Notes: generated by a model not told the origin, from the letters alone. A stretch of 64,000 nucleotides of DNA from Liminaster sp045576355 (GCA_045576355.1 JAZNGG010000020.1:1-64000), one strand, 5' to 3'; shown: positions 8,508-17,178, counted from the first letter of the stretch. Numbers and translations are program-made.

Positions 8508-9890
8508 CTATTGGAAGAATTGCTTGCTTACTTTAGTGCTTCCATCCGTATAATGTTCGACAACGATATTTATCCCTCTATGCGGAGTAAACTGGCTGAC
8601 ACCCTCAAGTGATAAGTAGTTAACTTTGAGAAGTTCGGAAGAGGTTTCCGCCTGTTCTATACCTGTCGATTCGCGTCCTATGGTCAAAGGATCTGTCAAA
8701 GTGGCACCGGCACCATTACTGCCGGTAAGCATGGCAGGAACGGAGGCCGAAGAGGCAGCCTTATAGGTGTAAGGGATAGAAACGGTCCCCTTATTGCCCG
8801 GCTGAGAGAAAGACTCCGAATAGTGGTTGTCCACAAACTGATACGCTTTTGCTCCACTTTGCGAGAAGATTTTTTTAACGCCTTTTTCAAAGTAATTGCC
8901 TTCGATGAGCACCTCCGAATTCTTTCTCGGATTGACAGCGCTACCATTGCCCGCGCAGTTGAAATAATTGTTTAACACATGAATCGTCCCGAAACGCGCC
9001 ATCGGCATACGTGCCATACACCCCTCGCCCCAAATGATGTTGGCCAAAGTAACATTGAGTTTGTTCTCGTCGGCTGTATTGCTGTCACTTGACCCGATCA
9101 GAGTAGTATTGGCATGGTCGTATGAATGATCCGTATAATTGAAAACACACCATGAAACGGTAACGAAATTGCTTTCGTTAGTAATGTCAAAATTACCATC
9201 TTCGCCATCCGTAAAGGAACAATGATCCACCCAAAGGTGTGTCGTGTATGTCGAAGAGATGAGGTCTGAACCGCCAACGTCACAGGCTCCTGGTCCCACA
9301 AACTGCAAGTTGCGAATAATGATGTTCTCGCATCTCTTAACACTGAATATACCTGCCTTACGCCATGGCTCGCTCGAATCTCCCAACAGGTCAATGAGAG
9401 TCTGACGAGTCAGCAATTCACGCGCTTCGCCGACTGACGTCCCATTGCTTAACTTTCCGCCTGTACCACTTGCCGTACTTGCTGATTTGACATTGGCTTT
9501 GTCAAGGGCCTGATGAATCTCTTCCGAAAAGAAAAAACTCGTACAGAGCCTTGCACCATTTATACCCACAATGGTACGATCCTTTAAACTGCTCAATTCG
9601 ATGGTCGAAGAAACAAGAAAATCACCCTCACTTCCATCAAACACGACAACGCTATACTTCTTTAGGGCATTCTTGATGGTACTGGTCATGTCTTTTCCCG
9701 TACTTTTCAGGACATAAGGGGTAGTGTTTCCGCCACCGGTAACCTTATAATCATCACCCGAGGTCATGGACGAACAGGATGCCCAACCAAACGGAGCATT
9801 CAAGTCATTATCGTGTAAAACAGACTGTTGGGCACACAATGTCGATACGAGCATAAGCATCATACCGAGCGTAACGTAGATTTTCTTCAT
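8508..9890 (-). CDS. PL1 family pectate lyase with T9SS-like tail
   Basis: A 460-residue secreted lyase that cleaves polygalacturonate by beta-elimination. The signal peptide ends near STLCAQQ. The Pec_lyase_C signature is complete: WVDHCSFTDGEDGNFDI for calcium binding, then VTVSWCVFNYTDHSYDH, and MARFGTIHVLNNYF with the catalytic-region Arg. A spacer near residue 400 leads to a C-terminal segment LLKVNYLSLEG...RGINIVVEHYTDGS, which resembles the sorting tails of type IX secretion substrates, although shorter than a full domain. An ATG three codons upstream (9899) is an equal candidate. It has its own promoter and terminator. Confidence 0.87.
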   Translation of the reverse strand: MKKIYVTLGMMLMLVSTLCAQQSVLHDNDLNAPFGWASCSSMTSGDDYKVTGGGNTTPYVLKSTGKDMTSTIKNALKKYSVVVFDGSEGDFLVSSTIELSSLKDRTIVGINGARLCTSFFFSEEIHQALDKANVKSASTASGTGGKLSNGTSVGEARELLTRQTLIDLLGDSSEPWRKAGIFSVKRCENIIIRNLQFVGPGACDVGGSDLISSTYTTHLWVDHCSFTDGEDGNFDITNESNFVTVSWCVFNYTDHSYDHANTTLIGSSDSNTADENKLNVTLANIIWGEGCMARMPMARFGTIHVLNNYFNCAGNGSAVNPRKNSEVLIEGNYFEKGVKKIFSQSGAKAYQFVDNHYSESFSQPGNKGTVSIPYTYKAASSASVPAMLTGSNGAGATLTDPLTIGRESTGIEQAETSSELLKVNYLSLEGVSQFTPHRGINIVVEHYTDGSTKVSKQFFQ

Positions 9891-9921
9891 CTTATTCAAA
9901 TTTATTAAAGGCTATCAAAGG

Positions 9922-9949
9922 CAAAGGTATATATTTTTCGACAAACAAA
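9922..9949 (-). promoter_or_regulatory. Promoter for the pectate lyase gene
   Basis: Minus-strand TACCTTTG (9929-9922) with a TTTG at 9949-9946 upstream. The leader is about 25 bases. The remaining sequence to 10194 is AT-rich with no visible gene. Confidence 0.55.
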
Positions 9950-10194
9950 TGAAAACACACACAACTTTTTGCTCTGCACAAAGAATATTTCATTATTACA
10001 TCAGCAAAGCCTTTATTTTCCCTCAATTTGTTTCAACAATTTAGTCCCTTTATCTCAATCACTTTTATACGATGAGGAAATTGGATAAGGAAAAAAGTTT
10101 AGGAAATAAGATGAGAGAATACGATGCGGGGATAAGATAAGGAACCCCAAAAAATAGCCAAGATTAACCCAACTATTCACCTCCACAAAAACAC

Positions 10195-10226
10195 CACCGG
10201 GATAAGCAAGTTTGCTTATCCCGGTG
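10195..10226 (-). terminator. Terminator of the DUF2795-type gene
   Basis: A perfect 15-bp stem CACCGGGATAAGCAA / TTGCTTATCCCGGTG with a two-base loop, followed on the minus strand by GTGTTTTTG. It lies 31 bases past the stop codon at 10257. Confidence 0.85.
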
Positions 10227-10256
10227 ATATCTGATCATTTATTGAATCTCAGTCTC

Positions 10257-10478
10257 TTAATACTCATCCTCGTTGAAGAAGAAGTCTTCTTTACTGGGAT
10301 AATCAGGCCAGAGATCTTCGATGTTCTCATAAATCTCACCCTCATCTTCCATCTCCTGAAGGTTTTCAATTACCTCCATCGGAGCTCCGGAACGATTAGC
10401 ATAATCGAGCAACTCATCTCTTGTTGCGGGCCATGGAGCATCTTCCAATTTTGATGCTAACTCAAGTGTCCAATACAT
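10257..10478 (-). CDS. Small acidic DUF2795-type protein
   Basis: A 73-residue, strongly acidic protein starting MYWTLELASKLEDAPWPAT and ending EDFFFNEDEY. It matches a small protein that is highly conserved in Bacteroidales, related to DUF2795; molecular function unknown. No signal peptide or membrane segment is present. It forms a single-gene unit with a -7 box (CAAAAATA at 10533-10540, TATTTTTG on the minus strand) and a strong terminator. Confidence 0.8.
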   Translation of the reverse strand: MYWTLELASKLEDAPWPATRDELLDYANRSGAPMEVIENLQEMEDEGEIYENIEDLWPDYPSKEDFFFNEDEY

Positions 10479-10532
10479 AAATAATTATGGTATAAATTTA
10501 ACAATATAATTTTGCTTCTCAAAACACGGGCG

Positions 10533-10540
10533 CAAAAATA
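10533..10540 (-). promoter_or_regulatory. -7 box of the DUF2795-type gene
   Basis: TATTTTTG on the minus strand fits TANNTTTG, about 55 bases upstream of the ATG at 10478. A clear -33 element was not resolved. Confidence 0.4.
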
Positions 10541-10610
10541 AGAAAAAAGATTGATATGTCAAGTAATTACGCCTATGTTTTTTCATTTTTAACTATTTAT
10601 CACTACCTTA

Positions 10611-13322
10611 TCAATAGAAAAGCCAATCCATCGCTTCATTTCCTCCTCCTAATCCGGCATTACGCGGGGTAATATCATCTGAGGTGAAGCCCAAAACCAT
10701 GGAGTATCCGACAGGGAGCAACAAGGTGTGTCTGCCTGCGGGGAAGTGGTAGGCATGGACATTTGCCAAAGGCATTCCTGAGAGGTGAACGGCATGGGTG
10801 AGACAAGCTTCAGCCTGCCCATAATCATTGGCCGTTGCATCGGTTTCAAGTTTCGGAGCTTTAGCATATTTGCGCTGATCATCACGGAAATAGCCCACAA
10901 GAATTTTAACCGGCTTCTCGCACTCGAAATCGAGTGTCGTAGCAGTTTTGCGTTGTGCATCACCATCCAGCACCAACGCGTGAAGCCCCTCCAACTCCTC
11001 TGCCAATCCATCGACCTTGGCGTTAGGAAGATTAGAGAAAAGCGATGCACCCTGAGTCAGTAAGACGGTCTGCTGACCACTATGCAGGCGGAACGCAGCC
11101 TCACGGAGAGGTGTATGCTTTTTCTGCTCGGGGGCAAATGTTCCTGCCGCTTGCTCTTTCAGCATCCGGAGATTGGCTTTAAAGTTGGCCAGTTCCTGCT
11201 CATAGTGGACGAGCATCTCTGCCCAAGTCTTATTCTTTCCGCCATCGCCACCGATCGGGATACGGCGCTGAGCGGTCTGCATACTATTAGCATAAAGATA
11301 GTGATCGCGGGTCAAATCGACGAGTTTTCGCCAGTGTGTGAGGCTCTGCTCCATCAAGGGGACAGCCGCCTCCAGGTCTGCGAGGTTTTTCCCCCATTGA
11401 TAATCGAGAACACAGCGGGCTGCCTTCACTTTAAGATTAAAGGCATAGGCAAATTCGCGATAGCAATGGATATCGTTTTTCAGACGTTTAAACTCGTCGA
11501 GGTTCTCGCGAATAGACTCCTCGCGCACCTGCTCGATGGCAGCTACTGCCTTATCTCCATGAGCCACCACTTGGGCAACAATATCGAGCGGCAACTCTCC
11601 GACATGAGACTCTTTTTTCCACTCCTTCTCGACATATTCGATCAGTTTCTCACCCTCCGGTCCGCAGCTCTCATAAAATCCAGGATAGATGGTGTACTTA
11701 TACGGATTGACCAACTGGCTCATAAACATACCCAAGAGCATCGTCTGACGATTGCCCTCTGTGATGCCAAACCGGCGAAGCAATTTGGGAGCAATCTCTC
11801 CACTCTCCTCATAAGCCTCACGGATCTTGGCTGTCTCAAAGGCAGGAGCGCCATAGAAAGAGGACAAACGATCGTCCCAATAAACGATCTCCTCCGCACG
11901 ATCGCGACCATGCTTCCAGGCATAACGTGCCCAGACTTCATACCACATCCAGTCTCTGTCAAGCTGCTTGGCACGACTGCCATCAGCATACTTGTCTGCT
12001 GTATAAGGCCAGTCCCAATAGGAAGCCTGAGGATAAAGATGCAGCGCATTGGCACCATGCACATTATGCATAGCGGTCACAGCCTTCTGCACAAAGTCGG
12101 GTGAACTCCAACGGAAAGGTTCAAGGTTTGCCAAAATGTGCACGTTACTGATATGAATACTGCCGAGCGAACTCAAATCGGTGTGGATCTTTGACCATGG
12201 GCCACGCGGCTGATAAGTGGTCAGAGACTCTCCATTATATTTGTGCATGGTGTATAGATTCTTATAGATCGGGAGAGCGGCATCCATCACCATCTTACAG
12301 TCTGTGTCATGAGCACGAAGCAAGATCGGCGGTTCGTCTGTACGACCTAATGCCTTCAGACCATCCTTGACACCGGGGATAATCGTCTTAGTAAACCACT
12401 CGACATCATCCTCATAAGTTGCCATTGCTTCACCCAGACAAACAAGCAAGCCGACATTGGAATACTTCTCCACAAAGGCGGCAATACTCTTACGCGTATA
12501 GTCGCTCACTAGCGGTGTGATCGGACGATTACGATCCTGAGTCTTCAGTCCATAATGATCAGCAAAGGGCTTGGAAAGAAGGATGTTATAAAACATCTGT
12601 ATGACAAATATGCCTCGTTTGTCCGCCTCGTCAGTCAAGAAGGAAAACATCTCCTCGTTTTTGCGGAATGTCTCATCATCCACCTCGACAGCAAAAGGAT
12701 AATCTTTCAGTTTAACAAGTGACGCAAAAGGATGTCCATTCCAAAGATAGAGGGAGTTCATACGATTTTTATAGAGCATATCGAGATAATCGATCCACTG
12801 CTCCTTATCATAAAACCACGGGAAACTCTCAGGAGTGTAAGGATACTCATAGACACCCCGACCGGGCAGATACTCCATCTTCTGCACACCGACGCACGAT
12901 CCGCGCAGCACCATCTCCGGCGCATCGGTAAAAGAGTCAGGGAATGTAAAATTGCCTTTGCTGATGTAGTTATCCATCAACTCGAGACAACCATAGAGCA
13001 GACCTGTGGCATCATTACCGGTGATGGTAGTCACCCCCTTACGGGTTTCGATGGAAAATCCCTCCTTGGCGGCGCCCTCACGAGCCTCCTCACGCAAAAC
13101 GATCACCACATCCCGACCCCGTGTGCGTATTTTCTCGTCCGATGTCGAACGAAACACCTCACACCCGGCTTGTTTCAAGCCATTCTCCAGTTGCTCTGCA
13201 GCAAAAGCGACACGATTAGGTTTGGAGGACTCTGTCGGTGTGACAAGTCCCACTCTCTTTTGCGCCCATGTCATGGAGAGGCATAAGCACAAGGCGCTGA
13301 GTAGCATCAAAAATCTTTTCAT
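10611..13322 (-). CDS. Large secreted glycosidase-like protein (GH67/GH20-type N-terminal domain)
   Basis: A 903-residue secreted protein with a signal peptide ending near SMTWAQ. Residues about 22-125 look like the zincin-like accessory domain that precedes the barrel in GH20, GH67 and relatives (GVTTITGNDATGLLYG is the typical strand-helix element). The middle has TIM-barrel-like segments (MNSLYLWNGHPF, GIFVIQMFYNI, LLVCLGEAMATYEDD, ILLRAHDTD), followed by a long alpha-helical region and a C-terminal beta domain. This layout fits an alpha-glucuronidase or alpha-galacturonidase-like enzyme, which suits the pectin genes nearby, but I do not recognise the exact family or the catalytic pair. 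Confidence 0.65.
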   Translation of the reverse strand: MKRFLMLLSALCLCLSMTWAQKRVGLVTPTESSKPNRVAFAAEQLENGLKQAGCEVFRSTSDEKIRTRGRDVVIVLREEAREGAAKEGFSIETRKGVTTITGNDATGLLYGCLELMDNYISKGNFTFPDSFTDAPEMVLRGSCVGVQKMEYLPGRGVYEYPYTPESFPWFYDKEQWIDYLDMLYKNRMNSLYLWNGHPFASLVKLKDYPFAVEVDDETFRKNEEMFSFLTDEADKRGIFVIQMFYNILLSKPFADHYGLKTQDRNRPITPLVSDYTRKSIAAFVEKYSNVGLLVCLGEAMATYEDDVEWFTKTIIPGVKDGLKALGRTDEPPILLRAHDTDCKMVMDAALPIYKNLYTMHKYNGESLTTYQPRGPWSKIHTDLSSLGSIHISNVHILANLEPFRWSSPDFVQKAVTAMHNVHGANALHLYPQASYWDWPYTADKYADGSRAKQLDRDWMWYEVWARYAWKHGRDRAEEIVYWDDRLSSFYGAPAFETAKIREAYEESGEIAPKLLRRFGITEGNRQTMLLGMFMSQLVNPYKYTIYPGFYESCGPEGEKLIEYVEKEWKKESHVGELPLDIVAQVVAHGDKAVAAIEQVREESIRENLDEFKRLKNDIHCYREFAYAFNLKVKAARCVLDYQWGKNLADLEAAVPLMEQSLTHWRKLVDLTRDHYLYANSMQTAQRRIPIGGDGGKNKTWAEMLVHYEQELANFKANLRMLKEQAAGTFAPEQKKHTPLREAAFRLHSGQQTVLLTQGASLFSNLPNAKVDGLAEELEGLHALVLDGDAQRKTATTLDFECEKPVKILVGYFRDDQRKYAKAPKLETDATANDYGQAEACLTHAVHLSGMPLANVHAYHFPAGRHTLLLPVGYSMVLGFTSDDITPRNAGLGGGNEAMDWLFY

Positions 13323-13401
13323 AAGTGTACTGATATGTTTTTTTGTTAATATATGCCGGGGGGAAATCTTTACACGATCTACTCACCATTCCGGTGATCG
13401 A

Positions 13402-14085
13402 TCAGAAAGAGACGACATAGTGCTGTTTAAAAAATCTGGGCTTACGGATGGCGATGCCATAGTCATAAAGATCCATCGTGATCTCTATGTCATCGCAGTC
13501 GCAGAAGCGATCCCACAGAGACTCCAATGCCATCCCGGGGCGAATGGAGGAGAGGAAAAAGAGCGTCCTATCAGTCGATAGAGCGAAAAGCGACTTAAAA
13601 CACTCCTCTGCATCCATCCCCTGCGGGATGCTGTCTATCACAATCATATCTGCCTTCCAGTCAGTCGGAAGCTCTGCGAGGTCAGCGATAAAAAAGAGTT
13701 GCCCACCCCTCTCGCCGGCCACCTTGAGCTGACGGCTGCTGATCTCGACAGCCTCCTGCGAAGCAGCGGAGTAGATCTCATTGCGCTTATCGACCAGCAG
13801 CAGCGGGAGCGTCTTGTCACCCCGCTCACATCCCACTTCGAGCAGACGGCGGCACTTAAAACGATTGGCAAGACGAAAGAGGAGACATGCCACCTTAAAC
13901 GGCAGAGGCCCCTTCTTAGGATAAAAACGCCGCATGGCCGAATAGGCATAATAAGGAGACTTCTCCTCGATCACCTCCGTGATGATGGAGAAAGCGAAAG
14001 GTGAGTGCACCCCAAAACCCTTACGGTGTTTCAGGTGTCTGACCCCTTTGTTCCAATATTCACGTAGTTTTTTCTTTGTTTTCAA
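13402..14085 (-). CDS. SAM-dependent methyltransferase-like protein
   Basis: A 227-residue cytoplasmic protein. The motif LLEVGCERGDKT near residues 80-91 corresponds to the glycine-rich SAM-binding loop, and DMIVIDSIP near 145-153 to the following acidic strand. The N-terminal GFGVHSPFAFSI is a signature of a Bacteroidetes-specific methyltransferase-like family with no known substrate. The loop is less canonical than in active enzymes. It lies between a secreted glycosidase and an M20 peptidase on the same strand; the 70-80 base gaps leave operon membership open. Confidence 0.65.
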   Translation of the reverse strand: MKTKKKLREYWNKGVRHLKHRKGFGVHSPFAFSIITEVIEEKSPYYAYSAMRRFYPKKGPLPFKVACLLFRLANRFKCRRLLEVGCERGDKTLPLLLVDKRNEIYSAASQEAVEISSRQLKVAGERGGQLFFIADLAELPTDWKADMIVIDSIPQGMDAEECFKSLFALSTDRTLFFLSSIRPGMALESLWDRFCDCDDIEITMDLYDYGIAIRKPRFFKQHYVVSF

Positions 14086-14157
14086 ATGTGTGTGGTTTTA
14101 TTTTAAGGTTATTCTTGATCTCGAAGATTCATTTTCGGCTGTATGACCCACAGAGAC

Positions 14158-15249
14158 TCATTGCCCGGACTGCCCTCCCGGATCCAAGCCGTTAAGCAGA
14201 TGCACATATAGGGCGATCGCCTCCCGGATTTCACTCTTACAGATATATTCATCGGCCGTATGCGACCGGGCAGAATCACCGGGACCAATCTTAAGGCTGG
14301 GACATGGGAGCAAAGCTTGATCGGAGAGCGTCGGCGATCCGAAACACGTCCTCCCCAAACACTCCAGCCGCTGCACCAAGGGGTGACAACGCTCCATCCC
14401 CGACGGCTGCAGCCGGAGACTGCGCGGGGTCAGCTCCACCGGATGCACCGCTTGCTGCAGCAGGCGGACGGTCTCCTCGTTGGTGTAAGCATCGGTCGTC
14501 CGGACATCCACGACAAAGCGACAAGCGTCGGGCACCACATTGTGCGCCGTGCCTGCCTCTATCTGAGTCACAGAGACCTTGACCGGACCCAGCATCGGGG
14601 AGACTCGCTCAAAACGATAGTTACGCAGCGTCTCTATCGCCCTCATCGCCTCATAGATGGCATTGACACCCTCCTCTCGCGCGGCATGACCGGACTTGCC
14701 ATGAGCCAGCCCATCCAGGACCACCAGCCCCTTTTCGGCTATGGCAGGATGCATCCCGGTCGGCTCGCCGACGATGGCGAGATCCACACGCGGCAGATGA
14801 GACAACACAGCCTCCATCCCACCCTTGCCGGAGACCTCCTCCTCAGACGTAGCCAAAAAAATCAGATTATACGCCTGCGGACGCTCTGCCAGCCAGAGAA
14901 AACTATGCAGCAGCGACACCAGCGAAGCCCCGGCATCATTACTGCCCAAGCCGTAGATCCTCTCCCCCTCCTCGAGCGCATCATAAGGATTTCTGCTCCA
15001 TGACGCCACTGGGCGGACGGTGTCGAGATGGCTATTGAGGAGCAATGTCGGACGCCCCTCGTCGAAGTCCGGAGCCACTGCCCAGCAGTTATTGCCATGA
15101 CGAGCGACACGCGCACCGCAGTGCCGGCGCAGATATGCCTCGACCAGATCGGCCACCTGCGTCTCCTCCCGGCTCACCGAGGGGATCTCGATCATCGACC
15201 GCAGCAGGTCAATCGCGCTGTAATATGCCGCATCTATATCCATCATCAT
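14158..15249 (-). CDS. M20 family deacylase (ArgE/N-acetylcitrulline deacetylase-like)
   Basis: About 363 residues of the M20 zinc aminoacylase family, whose members remove acyl groups from amino acids such as N-acetylornithine or N-acetylcitrulline in arginine synthesis. Metal ligands appear in LNSHLDTVRP, GLGSNDAGASL and ATSEEEVSGKGG (with the catalytic Glu pair), followed by VGEPTG and, near the C-terminus, SHTADEYI. Three ATG codons in a row (15249, 15246, 15243) are possible starts. The promoter at 15265-15296 excludes longer versions. No other arg genes are in view. It is divergent from prfB. Confidence 0.78.
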   Translation of the reverse strand: MMMDIDAAYYSAIDLLRSMIEIPSVSREETQVADLVEAYLRRHCGARVARHGNNCWAVAPDFDEGRPTLLLNSHLDTVRPVASWSRNPYDALEEGERIYGLGSNDAGASLVSLLHSFLWLAERPQAYNLIFLATSEEEVSGKGGMEAVLSHLPRVDLAIVGEPTGMHPAIAEKGLVVLDGLAHGKSGHAAREEGVNAIYEAMRAIETLRNYRFERVSPMLGPVKVSVTQIEAGTAHNVVPDACRFVVDVRTTDAYTNEETVRLLQQAVHPVELTPRSLRLQPSGMERCHPLVQRLECLGRTCFGSPTLSDQALLPCPSLKIGPGDSARSHTADEYICKSEIREAIALYVHLLNGLDPGGQSGQ

Positions 15250-15264
15250 TAACAATTTGCCGCT

Positions 15265-15296
15265 CAAAGATAAGGGTTTTACGAGACATTTCACAA
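15265..15296 (-). promoter_or_regulatory. Promoter for the M20 deacylase
   Basis: Minus-strand TATCTTTG (15272-15265) with TTGT near 15296-15293 at 20-bp spacing. The RNA would begin only about 10 bases before the ATG cluster. Confidence 0.55.
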
Positions 15297-15311
15297 TTGC
15301 GATGTCATAAT

Positions 15312-15343
15312 TTTGCAAAAGTCAGATTATTTTCTCATCTTTG
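15312..15343 (+). promoter_or_regulatory. Promoter for prfB
   Basis: TTTG at 15312-15315, 20 bp, then CATCTTTG at 15336-15343, back to back with the leftward M20 promoter. The leader to the prfB ATG is about 60 bases. Confidence 0.6.
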
Positions 15344-15409
15344 CGCTGTTTTACAAAAGAGAATTGACATTTACATAGCCCCATAAGCCCCCTATTTTTT
15401 TGAGCACTT

Positions 15410-16519
15410 ATGATAACTATTGAGCAACTCAAAGCCACCCAAGAGCGTTTGACAGATCTAAAACGCTACCTCGACATCGATCAAAAAATCATTCAGTTAG
15501 AAGAAGAAGAACTTCGCACCCAAGCCCCCGGCTTCTGGGACGACCAGAAAGCCGCAGAGGCACAGATGCGCGTTGTCAAAGGGATCCGTACCTGGATCGA
15601 AGCCTATAACGATGCCAAGACCTGCGTCGAGGAGCTGACCCTTGCCTTTGACTTCTATAAAGAGGAGCTGGTGACCGAGGAGGAGGTGGACACTCAGTAT
15701 GCCACCACCATCGAACTCTTTGAGAAGATTGAGCTCAAAAACATGCTTCAGGGCGAAGAAGACCACTTGGGCTGCGTGCTCAAGATCAACGCCGGCGCCG
15801 GAGGCACCGAGGCGCAAGACTGGGCATCGATGCTCCATCGCCTCTACGTCCGCTACGGCGAGGAACATGGTTACCGAGTGACCATCAGTGACCTCGTGGA
15901 CGGTGACGAAGCCGGCATCAAGTCTGTCACCATGCAGATCGAGGGTGAGATGGCCTACGGCTACCTCAAGTCCGAAAACGGAGTGCATCGCCTCGTGCGT
16001 GTCTCCCCATACAATGCTCAGGGTAAGCGCATGACCTCCTTTGCCTCCGTCTTTGCCTATCCGCTCATCGACGACACCATCAACATCGAGATCGAGCAGG
16101 CTCGTCTCTCGTGGGACACCTTCCGAAGCGGTGGTGCCGGAGGGCAGAACGTCAATAAGGTCGAGTCGGGAGTACGCCTGCGCTACCTCTTCAAGGACCC
16201 CTACACCGGTGTCGAAGAGGAGATCCTGATCGAAAACACCGAGACCCGCGACCAGCCTAAAAACAAAGAGAAAGCCCTCATCCTCCTCAAGTCTCAGCTC
16301 TACGAGCGCGAGTTGCAACACCGTCGCCAGGAGCAAGCCAAGATCGAGGCGGGCAAGAAAAAGATCGAGTGGGGTTCACAGATCCGCTCCTACGTCTTCG
16401 ACGACCGCCGCGTCAAAGATCACCGCACAGGCTTTCAGACAAGCGATGTCAATGGGGTGATGGACGGCAAGATCGACGGCTTCATCAAGGCCTATCTGAT
16501 GGAGTTCGGAGGAGAGTAA
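15410..16519 (+). CDS. prfB: Peptide chain release factor 2
   Basis: A 369-residue class I release factor that reads UGA and UAA stop codons and triggers peptide release. The GGQ motif is in SGGAGGQNVNK; the codon-recognition tripeptide, SPF in E. coli, is SPY here (RLVRVSPYNAQGKRMTSF). WGSQIRSYVFDDRRVKDHRTG near the C-terminus is typical. In many bacteria the codons around residues 25-27 carry a programmed +1 frameshift at an internal UGA. Here the corresponding KRYLDID is encoded in one frame (CTC GAC), so there is no such autoregulatory site. It has its own promoter and is followed by the 3' repeat at 16531. Confidence 0.97.
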   Translation: MITIEQLKATQERLTDLKRYLDIDQKIIQLEEEELRTQAPGFWDDQKAAEAQMRVVKGIRTWIEAYNDAKTCVEELTLAFDFYKEELVTEEEVDTQYATTIELFEKIELKNMLQGEEDHLGCVLKINAGAGGTEAQDWASMLHRLYVRYGEEHGYRVTISDLVDGDEAGIKSVTMQIEGEMAYGYLKSENGVHRLVRVSPYNAQGKRMTSFASVFAYPLIDDTINIEIEQARLSWDTFRSGGAGGQNVNKVESGVRLRYLFKDPYTGVEEEILIENTETRDQPKNKEKALILLKSQLYERELQHRRQEQAKIEAGKKKIEWGSQIRSYVFDDRRVKDHRTGFQTSDVNGVMDGKIDGFIKAYLMEFGGE

Positions 16520-16530
16520 TGACGAGGGAA

Positions 16531-16604
16531 AGAGGAAAGAGTACAGAGCAAAGAGAAAGAGAGGCCATCTGCCATTGCCATCTGCCATAGCAGGGCGAAG
16601 CCCC
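16531..16604 (+). repeat. 3'-end repeat with GGGCGAAGCCC core, prfB copy
   Basis: Directly behind the prfB stop lie a purine-rich stretch (GAGTACAGAG, AAAGAG), two GCCATCTGCCAT motifs and CATAGCAGGGCGAAGCCCC. The reverse complement is found at 23312-23382, directly behind the stop of asd, with the same order of parts. GGGC-GAA-GCCC can form a small hairpin. Confidence 0.65.
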
Positions 16605-16625
16605 AAAAGCCATCGCCATCGGGAA

Positions 16626-16847
16626 GGCACTTACCAAATCAATATCCGATACGCCTCATTCCCTGCAGACGCAGCACTCTATATCACCATAAACGACTCT
16701 CCCGGCATATATGTCTCTGCCCAGAGCACACAAGGCGATCAGACCTCACTCACAGCGACATTGAGCGCCGGCGACAACAAGATCCGCCTCCATAACGATC
16801 ATGGCCCGATGCCGGATGTCGATTGGATGAAAATCGTCAAAAGATAA
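16626..16847 (+). pseudogene. Remnant of a carbohydrate-binding module
   Basis: About 73 residues beginning GTYQINIRYASF and ending DNKIRLHNDHGPMPDVDW plus MKIVKR resemble the C-terminal half of a CBM6/CBM35-type beta-sandwich as attached to secreted glycosidases. There is no signal peptide or catalytic domain. Translation further upstream (to 16575) only covers the repeat at 16531-16604. It is probably the tail of a larger enzyme lost by deletion after repeat insertion or recombination. It could instead be a small expressed binding protein, but no start site supports this. Confidence 0.6.
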
Positions 16848-16974
16848 CTATAAGACATAAATAATATCCTCCTGCTCATTAGTTTTCCTTAGAGAGTACT
16901 TTCCGCATTTATGGTGCTTGGAAGCTCGTTGTTCGCAAAATTATAGCGCTTAGCAAAAAGAGAGAAAGTAAAAT

Positions 16975-17119
16975 TAAAGATATAGCGAGGATAGACGAAT
17001 CTACCCTCGCTTTAAATATTTAAATAGTAGTTTATACCTATTTCCTATCTATGTTACTATTCCATCCCGACCTCATTGGACAGAGGAACCATTACATATT
17101 ACAACTTGTCCTTGGTTAA
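16975..17119 (-). ncRNA. Candidate small RNA unit, copy C
   Basis: Same design as 314-527. A leftward transcript of roughly 135-145 nt would start near 17119 and end at the hairpin AGCGAGG-a-TAGA (16984-16995) with TCTA-c-CCTCGCT (17000-17011), loop CGAA. The T-run on the minus strand is weak (TATATCTTTAATTTT). It lies behind the stop codon of the hypothetical gene at 17179. Positions 16848-16983 hold nothing else certain, although CTGCTCATTAG at about 16873 recurs in the inverted repeat at 18074-18191. Confidence 0.3.
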
Positions 17120-17124
17120 TATTG

Positions 17125-17155
17125 TAAAGAAACAACATCTAAAAGTAGATGTCAA
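17125..17155 (-). promoter_or_regulatory. Promoter with inverted repeat in spacer, copy C
   Basis: Minus-strand TTGA (17155-17152), 19 bp, then TTTCTTTA (17132-17125). The -7 box differs from TANNTTTG at two places, so this copy may be weak. The spacer contains the perfect inverted repeat ACATCTA...TAGATGT. Upstream GATTTGTAAAAATCC resembles the copy at 560-589. Confidence 0.4.
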
Positions 17156-17178
17156 GAGGACAAAAGGATTTTTACAAA

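Noticed and set aside
11082..12104. Opposite-strand frame of 340 codons inside the large glycosidase-like gene
   Set aside because: No family features and fully contained in a gene with signal peptide and domain structure.
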